The notes beneath the pieces are model-generated. The model saw nothing but the letters and a program-made list of their open reading frames with translations. It was not told where the DNA came from and made no database searches. This document shows positions 31,350 through 39,602 of a DNA stretch of 64,000 nucleotides, one piece after another. Position numbers and translations under genes: made by a program. The DNA lies in NCBI RefSeq assembly GCF_905171765.1, contig NC_053392.1, forward strand, positions 450,342,722 to 450,406,721, in the 5' to 3' direction. Numbering within the stretch: the stretch's first letter is position 1; each line of letters opens with the position of its first letter. Source of the stretch: Bufo bufo. Taxonomy: Eukaryota; Chordata; Amphibia; Anura; Bufonidae.

Positions 31350-32333
31350 TTACAGTAATATTTTCTGAAAAGCACAAGACATTTCGGAGCGTGGATTGGG
31401 AATGTACCTGGTATAGCATGAACTCTGCCACCGACCTAGTTTCTTTATGATGTGCTCCGGGGTGCCGTTTTTTGAAGCTGCGGATGCTGCGCCTATCCTA
31501 AAGGAATGCCCTGTGATTGAGCGCGGGTTTACCTTTACCTTGGAGAGGAGGATCCGGACGTGCTTTAGGAACACTTGAATGCTGAGTGGCACGGAGCCAA
31601 ACGCTAGTAGGGGAGATTGGGCTGGGGCCTGAATGATGGTGTCAGCCCATTCCCGTAGGACCGCTACCGGGCACCAGGCATTGCCGGTTGGAAAATATCT
31701 CACCTCTACGGTTTCCCCCGGCCGAGCAGCTTTAGAATGCGGCAGGGTGAGAGAGAAAGCGGAACCTACCTGGACAAGATGTCCCTTCTGGAGGTACCCG
31801 GGGGAGGAGCCTGGGCATGTGAACTCGCCTGGGCGTAGGAAACCATAGAAGCTGAGATACATTGCTGTTTTGATGAGTAGACTAGTATGGTGTCCGAAAG
31901 GTTCGTTATCTAACATGTGCGACAGGGATTTGAAGATTTCCCCAGTGATGGGTTCTCGTGAAGCCTTGGGTCTAACCGTAGTGTATTGAATACCCTTGAG
32001 GATGGCTTTAATGGGGTGTGCCAAAAATAACGATGGCCTGTCGGGGTACATGCTGTACCAGAAATGCTGGACGCCAGTTAAGTATAGCTTGATGGTGCTG
32101 TGGGATAATTTAAGAGTCTTATGGCAGTATGCTATGAATGCTAGGATGTAAGACACATGATCTAAGTGAGCCTGTGGAAATAGGTGTTTGAACGTGCTGA
32201 AATGTCCCCAGGCGGTGTTATAATTCCTCTGTGTGTTTTTGGAGAGGGACTGATTGATGAGTGACCTAGCCACTTCCAAGTGCTGCCTCAATCCATGTGG
32301 AGAAGGCTGTGAGCTGGTGTTGGAGTCGGGCAT
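31350..32333 (-). CDS. Ngaro tyrosine recombinase
   Basis: A 327-residue tyrosine recombinase of the DIRS/Ngaro type, which joins the circular cDNA to the genome in place of a DDE integrase. The N-terminal half (about 15-110) is the helical SAM-like core-binding region (KNTQRNYNTAWGHFSTF). The catalytic half shows GFLRPGEF (Arg167), GHSFRIGAAS (His276 and Arg279), GRWQSSCYTRYI with Trp302 and a candidate nucleophile Tyr307 or Tyr310. All R-H-R-Y positions are filled. Its start overlaps the end of the RT-RNase H gene by 46 bp in a different frame, suggesting translational coupling or reinitiation. Confidence 0.93.
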   Translation of the reverse strand: MPDSNTSSQPSPHGLRQHLEVARSLINQSLSKNTQRNYNTAWGHFSTFKHLFPQAHLDHVSYILAFIAYCHKTLKLSHSTIKLYLTGVQHFWYSMYPDRPSLFLAHPIKAILKGIQYTTVRPKASREPITGEIFKSLSHMLDNEPFGHHTSLLIKTAMYLSFYGFLRPGEFTCPGSSPGYLQKGHLVQVGSAFSLTLPHSKAARPGETVEVRYFPTGNAWCPVAVLREWADTIIQAPAQSPLLAFGSVPLSIQVFLKHVRILLSKVKVNPRSITGHSFRIGAASAASKNGTPEHIIKKLGRWQSSCYTRYIPNPRSEMSCAFQKILL

Positions 32334-33856
32334 GGGTCTGCGTCTGGAGAAACCTGGAAGAAAGATTGCATGTTAAGTCTTGACAGCGCGTCGGCGGCCA
32401 GATTAGCCTTCCCAGCAATGTGCGCTACTTCATAGTTGAAATGATGTTGTAACGCCAACCACACGAAGCGCCTTAGGAAGGCCATGACCTGCACGGATGC
32501 CGATCTCCCTTTGTTGACTAGATCGACCACTACCATGTTATCAGATATGATTAATACCGTTTTATTGGACCACTGACTACCCCAGGTCTGCGCTGCAGCG
32601 ACTATGGGGTAAATCTCGAATAGAGGTGATGAGCCTGAAAACCCCGGTATGCAGGATACCTCTGCCGGCCAAGCGCTAGCTATCCAGTGCTCCCCATAAA
32701 TAGCCGCAAACCCCACCGAAGATGAAGCGTCTGTGTGTACGACAGGGGAATTGTTGGAGACTTTGGGTATGAACAAAGAGACTCCGTTCCAGTGTGTCAG
32801 AAACCGATCCCACATGACCAGATCTGCCTTGGCCTGGTGGTCGAGATAGATGATCGAATTCTGATCCGCTGCCTCTGGCAACAAGCGCAGGAGTCTGGAG
32901 ATGAAGGATCTGCCCTGGGGAATAATCCTCATGGCGAAATTGAGCATCCCCAGAACGCTTTGCAGATTGACCCTGGACGTGACCCCCTCTTGAAGCAAGT
33001 TGCGCACCGCCGTTTTTATTCTAGACAGCTTATCTGCTGGTAGACTGGCCTGACCAGACGCGGTGTCTAGCTGGATTCCTAAGAAGGTGATCCTAGTGCT
33101 GGGCCCATCTGTTTTGTTATCAGCCACTGGTACTTGGAGTTCCCTAAAAACTTGCATCAGGGTATCGAGGTCTACCGGTGGTCGTGACGGGGGTTCAATC
33201 AACAGGAAATCGTCTAAGTAATGTATGACGTGAAAAGCGTGGAATTTGTGCTGCAAGATCCAGTGTAGGCCCCTGGCGAATTGATCGAAAAGCCATGGAC
33301 TGGATCTAGACCCGAATGTTAATTTGTTGGCGAAATAATAACAGCCCTCCCATTTGACCCCGTGCCATTGCCATAACTGCGGTGATATGGGAAGGAGTTT
33401 GAAGGCATCCGTGATGTCAGCTTTGGATAGCCACGCCCGTGCACCTAAGGACAGAATAACCTGGATGGCTTCGTCTATGGAGGAATATTTCATCGTGAAC
33501 TCTTCTGCTGGAATGAGCGAGTTAAGACTCGGTATGGATAAAGAATGGGGCGCTGACAAGTCATAGATCAATCTTTGTTTATTATTAAACTTCCCGGTGA
33601 CTACCCCTATGGGGTTGATCCTGAAGGTTTCAAACGGGGGTATGGAGAATGGACCGATGAGGTATCCCTTGGCTAGTTCGACCTGGATCAGCAGTGACAC
33701 TACCTCGGGGTTGTTCAATGCAGATTGGAGGTTCCTACATTCAAATGAAGCCTGGGGAATGGCGACCTGTCCTGTATGAAACCCTGATGAACAGCCATTG
33801 ATGACAAACCTGACCCAAGCTAGGTCGGGATGACCTATCAGGTGACACGCGAGCAT
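32288..33856 (-). CDS. Ngaro reverse transcriptase-RNase H
   Basis: At least 522 residues from the first Met. RT fingers and palm: RINPIGVVTG, KQRLIYDLSAPH (about 94-104), WLSKADITDAFK with the motif A Asp147, FGSRSSPWLFDQFARG, IHYLDDFLLI with the catalytic pair near 215-216, and the thumb FLGIQLDTASGQASLP. RNase H follows: VVHTDASSSVGFAAIYG (Asp near 370), FEIYPIVAAAQTWG (Glu), IISDNMVVV (Asp) and AGKANLAADALSRL. It makes DNA from the element RNA. The first Met lies 21 bp after the Gag stop, but the frame may also be reached by frameshift from Gag. No lesion seen. Confidence 0.93.
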   Translation of the reverse strand: MLACHLIGHPDLAWVRFVINGCSSGFHTGQVAIPQASFECRNLQSALNNPEVVSLLIQVELAKGYLIGPFSIPPFETFRINPIGVVTGKFNNKQRLIYDLSAPHSLSIPSLNSLIPAEEFTMKYSSIDEAIQVILSLGARAWLSKADITDAFKLLPISPQLWQWHGVKWEGCYYFANKLTFGSRSSPWLFDQFARGLHWILQHKFHAFHVIHYLDDFLLIEPPSRPPVDLDTLMQVFRELQVPVADNKTDGPSTRITFLGIQLDTASGQASLPADKLSRIKTAVRNLLQEGVTSRVNLQSVLGMLNFAMRIIPQGRSFISRLLRLLPEAADQNSIIYLDHQAKADLVMWDRFLTHWNGVSLFIPKVSNNSPVVHTDASSSVGFAAIYGEHWIASAWPAEVSCIPGFSGSSPLFEIYPIVAAAQTWGSQWSNKTVLIISDNMVVVDLVNKGRSASVQVMAFLRRFVWLALQHHFNYEVAHIAGKANLAADALSRLNMQSFFQVSPDADPCPTPTPAHSLLHMD

Positions 33857-33877
33857 ATCGATGTTTACCCTGCTTAG

Positions 33878-35032
33878 TCATGCGGGGTTGTGACCTTTCT
33901 GTGGGCAAGCAATGCGGGGATGTGCCCTGTAGCAATTTGCGCAAAGATGCAAAAGGCGGCACTGATTGTAGAAACAGCTGCCAGCATTAAAATTGTTGCA
34001 TATCTGCGACTTCCCCAAGTATCTGATGGGCCGACCTAGCTTGTCCACCCCCGTGCCTGCTTTGGACGAAAATGCCTCGGGGGCGTTTTTTGGGATGGGA
34101 ACGTCGAGTCGCGTGCTGGCATTGGTGCACCATTCTTCTGCATGGGAATAAGACCCACAATTGACACATGCCGGTGACTTCTGACCGGCGAAGTGCCGAC
34201 AGAACAGCTCAGTGTCCACGACTGCCCAATCTACAGTATGCCGGAACTGGGTAAGCATTGCAGCCGCTTTGGCGGAGAATGAGCGGTGATATTCATAGAA
34301 GGCAGTGCCCCCGTACTTGTGACCCAGTTCCGCCACCTTGTAGAGGTACAGATCCAACTCCTCTCTGCGTGTTGGGGATACCGTACAGATGACGTCTCTG
34401 TATAGGCTAAATGCCAGAACAAATTCGATGACACTGAGCTTCCTGTTTAATCGATTGTCTCTGGATTTCAATATTACTGACACTTCGCCGCATGCGATCG
34501 TTTTGTTATCAGGGACTTTGTGGGTAGAAATAAGTAAGGAGGCTAAATTGATGTCCTTACCCTCGAGGATGTCCTTCCTCAGAGTGGCAGGAATGAAGTG
34601 AGACGGGGATATGCTGGGGAAAACGGGTGGGGTGTGGACGCCCAAGCCGGCGGAAGTAGATGGAACCACCGGACCCTGGCTGTCGTCAATGGGATTGGAA
34701 GCCCTGCTTTCAACAACTTCAAGTCTGGTCTGAAAGCTGGACATGGATGAGGCCATGTTATTTATGACAGCGTGCAGCTGACTAATGGAAGTTTGAATGG
34801 TATTCATTGTAACCACGTCTTGGCTGGGGCCCGAATCCGCCTGGAGGAGACGATACAGTTCTGCCTTCCTGGCTGATGCGGGAAAGGGGATGCCTCTACG
34901 CAGGAGCTCGGCCGATAGTTTTGGAATGGTCCAGGCTCTGAGGGACTGGGAGTGCTCCCTGTCAGACATCAGGTCGAGACTTCTCTGGGAATCGACCGTG
35001 CCTTGGCTCCTCTGGTCCTGCGCTGGTTCCAT
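33878..35032 (-). CDS. Ngaro Gag-like protein with SAP, CCHC and CCCH motifs
   Basis: 384 residues. Residues 31-64 (IPKLSAELLRRGIPFPASAR followed by KAELYRLL) fit a SAP-type helix-extension-helix DNA-binding motif. Residues 78-110 form a likely coiled coil. 289-302 is a perfect CX2CX4HX4C zinc knuckle (CVNCGSYSHAEEWC). 345-362 (CNNFNAGSCFYNQCRLLH) fits a CCCH finger of the form CX7CX4CX3H. The protein presumably packages element RNA. It is the most upstream gene of the three, starting about 1.2 kb inside the 5' terminal repeat. Confidence 0.85.
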   Translation of the reverse strand: MEPAQDQRSQGTVDSQRSLDLMSDREHSQSLRAWTIPKLSAELLRRGIPFPASARKAELYRLLQADSGPSQDVVTMNTIQTSISQLHAVINNMASSMSSFQTRLEVVESRASNPIDDSQGPVVPSTSAGLGVHTPPVFPSISPSHFIPATLRKDILEGKDINLASLLISTHKVPDNKTIACGEVSVILKSRDNRLNRKLSVIEFVLAFSLYRDVICTVSPTRREELDLYLYKVAELGHKYGGTAFYEYHRSFSAKAAAMLTQFRHTVDWAVVDTELFCRHFAGQKSPACVNCGSYSHAEEWCTNASTRLDVPIPKNAPEAFSSKAGTGVDKLGRPIRYLGKSQICNNFNAGSCFYNQCRLLHLCANCYRAHPRIACPQKGHNPA

Positions 35033-36249
35033 CTAAGATATTGTGAAGACATGAAGGCCCTGTTGCCCAGAGTGTCCTCCTGCATGCACTAGTGTACCCG
35101 GAACTAATCACCTGTGGGATTCTAACCGTGCGCCCAGACTAGATGGTGACATTGAATGCAATGCGTGCCCTGGAACCTCGTGACTGGGGTGACCCTTGTA
35201 AGGCTGAAATGGATGCGACGTGACATGAATTGATGCATGAATGAAATTATTATTTTTTTTTTTTTTTATTACACATATATACATACATATACACATACAT
35301 ACGTAACCCCCTACACATATATATATATATGTACATACATACATGCACGTATGCCTGTAGTCGTGACAGGACTTTAGCGGAGTCCTTGGACGTGAAGGAC
35401 CGAGTCTGCCTGTAGACGTGACAGGGCTTAATTTGTGTCCAAGACCGTGTGGAACTGATGCTTGCCTGTAGTCGTGACAGGACTTAAGTCGTGTCCTGCG
35501 TGCGTAATGGACTACTGGTGCCTGAAGACGTGACAGGGCTTTGACCTTTGGATCCGAAGGCGTGACGGATCTGCGCACGTGCGTGAGGCGCATACTCAGA
35601 GGACAGACACGTGAGCCTTAAGATACGAGACTAGTGCCCCAGCAATGAGGGGGGCAACCAGGCCATACTGCCCCTCATGGATTTGTCTTTTGCCCCACTA
35701 TCATGCAGCAGGAATGTCACGTCACTGACACTTCTTCCCCCCCCCCCCCCTTCTCTCCCATAGGTAACAACCACTTTTTTTTTTTTTTTTTAATTTATTT
35801 ATTTATTTATTTTTATTTTACCTTCAATTATCCCTGAGCAGGCGCCCTGTAATGAAAAGTTGCGCTTGATGAGCCTCTCATAACTGCGGTGCCACAGCCC
35901 TACCAACCCCAGACCATACCTTTCACACAACCGCAATAGCGCTGCTTTGATGGGGCTGCCGAATTGCCACTTAGCAACAACCTGTTGATAGAAACACATG
36001 TGAGGAGGCGGCTGATACGCCGCAAGGACCGGGCGTGCGTGCCAGTGGTCCGGCTGCTGCTGGTGAGTACGATGTGTCTGCTAGTGTCTGTGCCGCCCCC
36101 CTACCCCACTTACCCTCCGTGTGTACCGATGTACGGTCCCTCGCTTCGATTGCCGGCCCTATACTTACCCACCGGAGGAAGTATCGGGGGATGGGTGATC
36201 GCGTACGACGCCGGAGCAAGAATAGGAGCAGGAGAATCCCGGAAGTGAC
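35033..36249 (-). other. Ngaro 5' leader, non-coding
   Basis: About 1.2 kb between the 5' terminal repeat and gag. It contains the 56-bp repeats, a TA/CA-rich stretch, a run of 14 C at 35737-35750 and a T-rich block with TTTA repeats at 35774-35818. No conserved protein was recognised. The open frames near 35800-36250 show no domain. Confidence 0.6.
35352..35590. repeat. Four ~56-bp repeats in the Ngaro 5' leader
   Basis: Units begin GCCTGTAGTCGTGACAGG, GCCTGTAGACGTGACAGG, GCCTGTAGTCGTGACAGG and GCCTGAAGACGTGACAGG at about 35354, 35411, 35465 and 35521. They lie between gag and the 5' terminus. A CA/TA microsatellite (about 35270-35345) lies next to them toward gag. Confidence 0.8.
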
Positions 36250-36356
36250 GTCAGCTGTAGCTGAAGACCGCGTCACTCGGGAGCTCGCTGCTCCTACCTT
36301 TTGTAGTCCTGCTGGCGCCTCCCCTCACACAAATGCGGCGTCTGCCGCGCCTATAC
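36250..36356. repeat. Ngaro 5' terminal repeat B
   Basis: 107 bp from GTCAGCTGTAGCTGAAG to CCGCGCCTATAC, the same as 31104-31210. It marks the element's 5' terminus (the gene start side). Confidence 0.92.
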
Positions 36357-36636
36357 AAGTTGTCATTGTATTTAATAAAGATATACAGTATATTTTTTAT
36401 AGTAATTCCATTAGTCTTGGTTTTGTGTTTTCAGGAGGAAATTATATGTTCCCTTATAACTTTGTACCCCTTTACATGTCCCCCTTCAGGACTCCCATAT
36501 CCAGGTATCCAGTTAACGTATACAAACTCTAGGAGGTACACTGCTAACTATGTTCCATTACTTATATCAATAAAGAATTTAAAGATTGTGTTATACATGA
36601 GATCGTATGGGTACTCCACATAGCCTCTGTGAAAAT

Positions 36637-36963
36637 GAAGACTATTCCCAAGCTGCTATATATTTTTTAAAACAATCTCATTCCTGTCCCTGTGTCCTTT
36701 TTCCGCAAACTGCAATCTCTATTAAGAAGACATATTTGGAAAAAATGTAGAGCTAGAGCTGCATCTCAGATTCTGTTTGTCTCAATTAAGCACGGGGGTC
36801 TGAGTGTTCCTCAACTTATCAGATATTTTCAAGCAGCCTTGTTACAGCAAGCAAGACAATGGTTACACCCATTGGATATTCATGGAACGGGAGTCGGCTG
36901 GATCTTTTCTTCTCACCAGACAGCTTTGGATGGTGATTCTATGTCACAATCCCCCTGACTCTA
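36637..36963 (+). pseudogene. LINE ORF2 fragment, post-RT region
   Basis: Reads KTIPKLLYIF, then FFRKLQSLLRRHIWKK, SIKHGGLSVPQLIRYFQAAL and QARQW. These are standard for the region after the RT in L1/Tx1-type proteins. It has an in-frame stop near 36670 and is interrupted at TA (36962-36963) by the Tc1/mariner insertion. Confidence 0.82.
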
Positions 36964-38526
36964 CAGGGAGTGCAGAATTATTAGGCAAGTTGTATTTTTG
37001 AGGATTAATTTTATTATTGAACAACAACCATGTTCTCAATGAACCCAAAAAACTCATTAATATCAAAGCTCAATATTTTTGGAAGTAGTTTTTAGTTTGT
37101 TTTTAGTTTTAGCTATTTTAGGGGGATATCTGTGTGTGCAGGTGACTATTACTGTGCATAATTATTAGGCAACTTAACAAAAAACAAATATATACCCATT
37201 TCAATTATTTATTTTTACCAGTGAAACCAATATAACATCTCAACATTCACAAATATACATTTCTGACATTCAAAAACAAAACAAAAACAAATCAGTGACC
37301 AATATAGCCACCTTTCTTTGCAAGGACACTCAAAAGCCTGCCATCCATGGATTCTGTCAGTGTTTTGATCTGTTCACCATCAACATTGCGTGCAGCAGCA
37401 ACCACAGCCTCCCAGACACTGTTCAGAGAGGTGTACTGTTTTCCCTCCTTGTAAATCTCACATTTGATGATGGACCACAGGTTCTCAATGGGGTTCAGAT
37501 CAGGTGAACAAGGAGGCCATGTCATTAGATTTTCTTCTTTTATACCCTTTCTTGCCAGTCACGCTGTGGAGTACTTGGACGCGTGTGATGGAGCATTGTC
37601 TTGCATGAAAATCATGTTTTTCTTGAAGGATGCAGACTTCTTCCTGTACCACTGCTTGAAGAAGGTGTCTTCCAGAAACTGGCAGTAGGACTGGGAGTTG
37701 AGCTTGACTCCATCCTCAACCCGAAAAGGCCCCACAAGCTCATCTTTGATAATACCAGCCCAAACCAGTACTCCACCTCCACCTTGCTGGCATCTGAGTC
37801 GGACTGGAGCTCTCTGCCCTTTACCAATCCAGCCACGGGCCCATCCATCTGGCCCATCAAGACTCACTCTCATTTCATCAGTCCATAAAACCTTAGAAAA
37901 ATCAGTCTTGAGATATTTCTTGGCCCAGTCTTGACGTTTCAGCTTGTGTGTCTTGTTCAGTGGTGGTCGTCTTTCAGCCTTTCTTACCTTGGCCATGTCT
38001 CTGAGTATTGCACACCTTGTGCTTTTGGGCACTCCAGTGATGTTGCAGCTCTGAAATATGGCCAAACTGGTGGCAAGTGGCATCTTGGCAGCTGCACGCT
38101 TGACTTTTCTCAGTTCATGGGCAGTTATTTTGCGCCTTGGTTTTTCCACACGCTTCTTGCGACCCTGTTGACTATTTTGAATGAAACGCTTGATTGTTCG
38201 ATGATCACGCTTCAGAAGCTTTGCAATTTTAAGAGTGCTGCATCCCTCTGCAAGATATCTCACAATTTTTGACTTTTCTGAGCCTGTCAAGTCCTTCTTT
38301 TGACCCATTTTGCCAAAGGAAAGGAAGTTGCCTAATAATTATGCACACCTGATATAGGGTGTTGATGTCATTAGACCACACCCCTTCTCATTACAGAGAT
38401 GCACATCACCAAATATGCTTAATTGGTAGTAGGCTTTCGAGCCTATACAGCTTGGAGTAAGACAACATGCATAAAGAGGATGATGTGGTCAAAATACTCA
38501 TTTGCCTAATAATTCTGCACGCAGTG
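36964..38526 (-). mobile_element. Tc1/mariner element with DD37E-type spacing and nested terminal repeats
   Basis: Flanked by TA at 36962-36963 and 38527-38528. The outer ends contain GTGCAGAATTATTAGGCAA in inverted orientation (about 36970 and 38497-38516). A second inverted pair, GCATAATTATTAGGCAACTT, lies inside at about 37157 and its complement at about 38326. This inside/outside repetition resembles the IR/DR layout of some Tc1 elements. The transposase is on the minus strand. Confidence 0.9.
37292..38308 (-). pseudogene. Tc1/mariner transposase, one stop codon
   Basis: Starts MGQKKDLTGSEKSKIVRYLA, a paired-type helix-turn-helix, with a second HTH around residues 60-110 (GVPKSTRCAILRDM). 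Catalytic residues: Asp in LWTDEMRVSLDG, Asp in MQDNAPSHASKY and Glu in SPDLNPIENLW. Between the second Asp and the Glu I count 37 residues, including one TGA stop in STA*LARKG near 37562. This DD37E spacing differs from the usual Tc1 DD34E. Apart from that stop, the frame (37292-37525 and 37559-38308) is continuous, so this copy is recently dead. Confidence 0.9.
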
Positions 38527-38995
38527 TATATATCTTACTATTGAAGCAGGCCTGTCTGTCTGGCACAAATATGTATCTTCAGGTTATTTGTTATGTATGC
38601 AAACAACTGATTTAACACTGTCAGTTTTCTCTTCCCTCATACCTGATATTGATCTAATTGTTTGGCTTTGAATGTTTTGCATGTGGCTGACATTTGGGAT
38701 GGTGCGCACCTTATGACCTTTTCAGATATCTGTGATAAGCATCATGTACCCTGTACAAATTTTTAGTACATACCTTGGAATACAGATTGTATTTCCACGT
38801 TCTCTTTACCCTCTAATATCCCCAAAACCTTACTTGATTTTTATCCTAATAGAATTGTAAGGGGCTTGTCCTTTATATATATTAAGCCATAGGAGACCTG
38901 CTTTATTGTGCATACTTTCCCTATCTGGATCGGTGGGAAAAAGATCTAGTTACCACTCTTGGTTACTCCATATGGTCTCCCACATTCACTCTTCC
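38527..38995 (+). pseudogene. LINE ORF2 C-terminal remnant
   Basis: After the TA target the LINE resumes with translation fragments such as GLSVWHKYVSSG, MTFSDICDKHHVP and FYPNRIVRGLSF in shifting frames. The end at about 38995 is set by a different sequence that follows. Confidence 0.6.
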
Positions 38996-39242
38996 CATAA
39001 CTTCCCATGAAAGGTCCTCTTTAAAGATTTAAAACTGACACCAAAGACACCGCAAATTATAAATCCATCCCCGCAGCTCTGCATATATAAACACTTATAT
39101 AAACACTTAACCTCGCACCAGGTAAAAGTGCAGCCCATAGCTGTGACAAAGAAGTGATAAATGAATAACATAGGTATCTGTGGTGTAATTTGGTGATTGC
39201 CAAATAATCTATTTATGCAAAATAAAAAAGATTCAGAATATA
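38996..39242. other. Short repeat remnant with TTAA MITE end
   Basis: CATGAAAGGTCCTCTTTAA at 39006-39024 matches the end of the palindromic MITE at 40501-40962 (AGAGGACCTTTCA after TTAA). The partner end was not found, so it is a fragment. The rest shows nothing recognisable. Confidence 0.5.
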
Positions 39243-39602
39243 CAGTACAGACCAAAAGTTTGGACACACCTTCTCATTCAAGGCATCAAAACTATGAATT
39301 AACACATGTGGAATTATATACATAAACAAGTGTGAAACAACTGAAAATATGTCATATTCTAGGTTCTTCAAAGTAGCCACCTTTTGCTTGGATTACTGCT
39401 TTGCATACTCTTGGCATTCTCTTGATGAGCTTCAAGAGGTAGTCCCCTAAAATGGTTTTTACTTCACAGGTGTGCCCTGTCAGGTTTAATAAGTGGGATT
39501 TCTTGCCTTATAAATGGGGTTGGGACCATCAGTTGCGTTGAGGAGAAGTCAGGTGGATACACAGCTGATAGTCCTACTGAATAGACTGTTAGAATTTGTA
39601 TT

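Larger units (their letters stand above)
30970..36356 (-). mobile_element. Ngaro-type (DIRS order) retrotransposon, apparently complete
   Basis: Three open minus-strand genes (Gag, RT-RNase H, tyrosine recombinase) lie within split direct repeats. Repeat A (91 bp) is at 30970-31060 and 31211-31301. Repeat B (107 bp) is at 31104-31210 and 36250-36356. In element orientation this is B - genes - A - B - A, the A1/B1-A2-B2 layout of Ngaro elements, which integrate via a circular intermediate without target-site duplication. No stop or frameshift was seen in any of the three genes. Confidence 0.92.
30518..36636 (+). mobile_element. PLE-like 3' tail, split by the Ngaro element
   Basis: The DNA between the two LINE parts but outside Ngaro (30518-30969 and 36357-36636) has no coding sequence. 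It opens with a degenerate hammerhead-like motif of the kind seen beside PLE-2, PLE-3 and PLE-4. I infer a short Penelope-like tail that landed in the LINE and later received Ngaro. No target-site duplication was confirmed. Confidence 0.4.
28095..39000 (+). mobile_element. L1/Tx1-like LINE, interrupted by five insertions
   Basis: Collinear pieces of one LINE ORF2 occur at 28095-28315, 29450-29592, 29882-30517, 36637-36963 and 38527-38995, all on the plus strand. The gaps are filled by a solo LTR, a hAT MITE, a PLE-like tail with an Ngaro element inside, and a Tc1/mariner element. Each junction resumes the LINE protein where it stopped. Stops and frame changes throughout mark an old copy. The 5' endonuclease part is absent from this stretch. 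Confidence 0.82.

Noticed and set aside
32735..35036. Plus-strand frames opposite the Ngaro genes
   Set aside because: They overlap well-supported minus-strand genes and lack domains of their own.
35799..36532. Extra gene in the Ngaro leader or terminal repeat
   Set aside because: Overlapping short frames on both strands cross the element boundary at 36356 and have no recognised motif.
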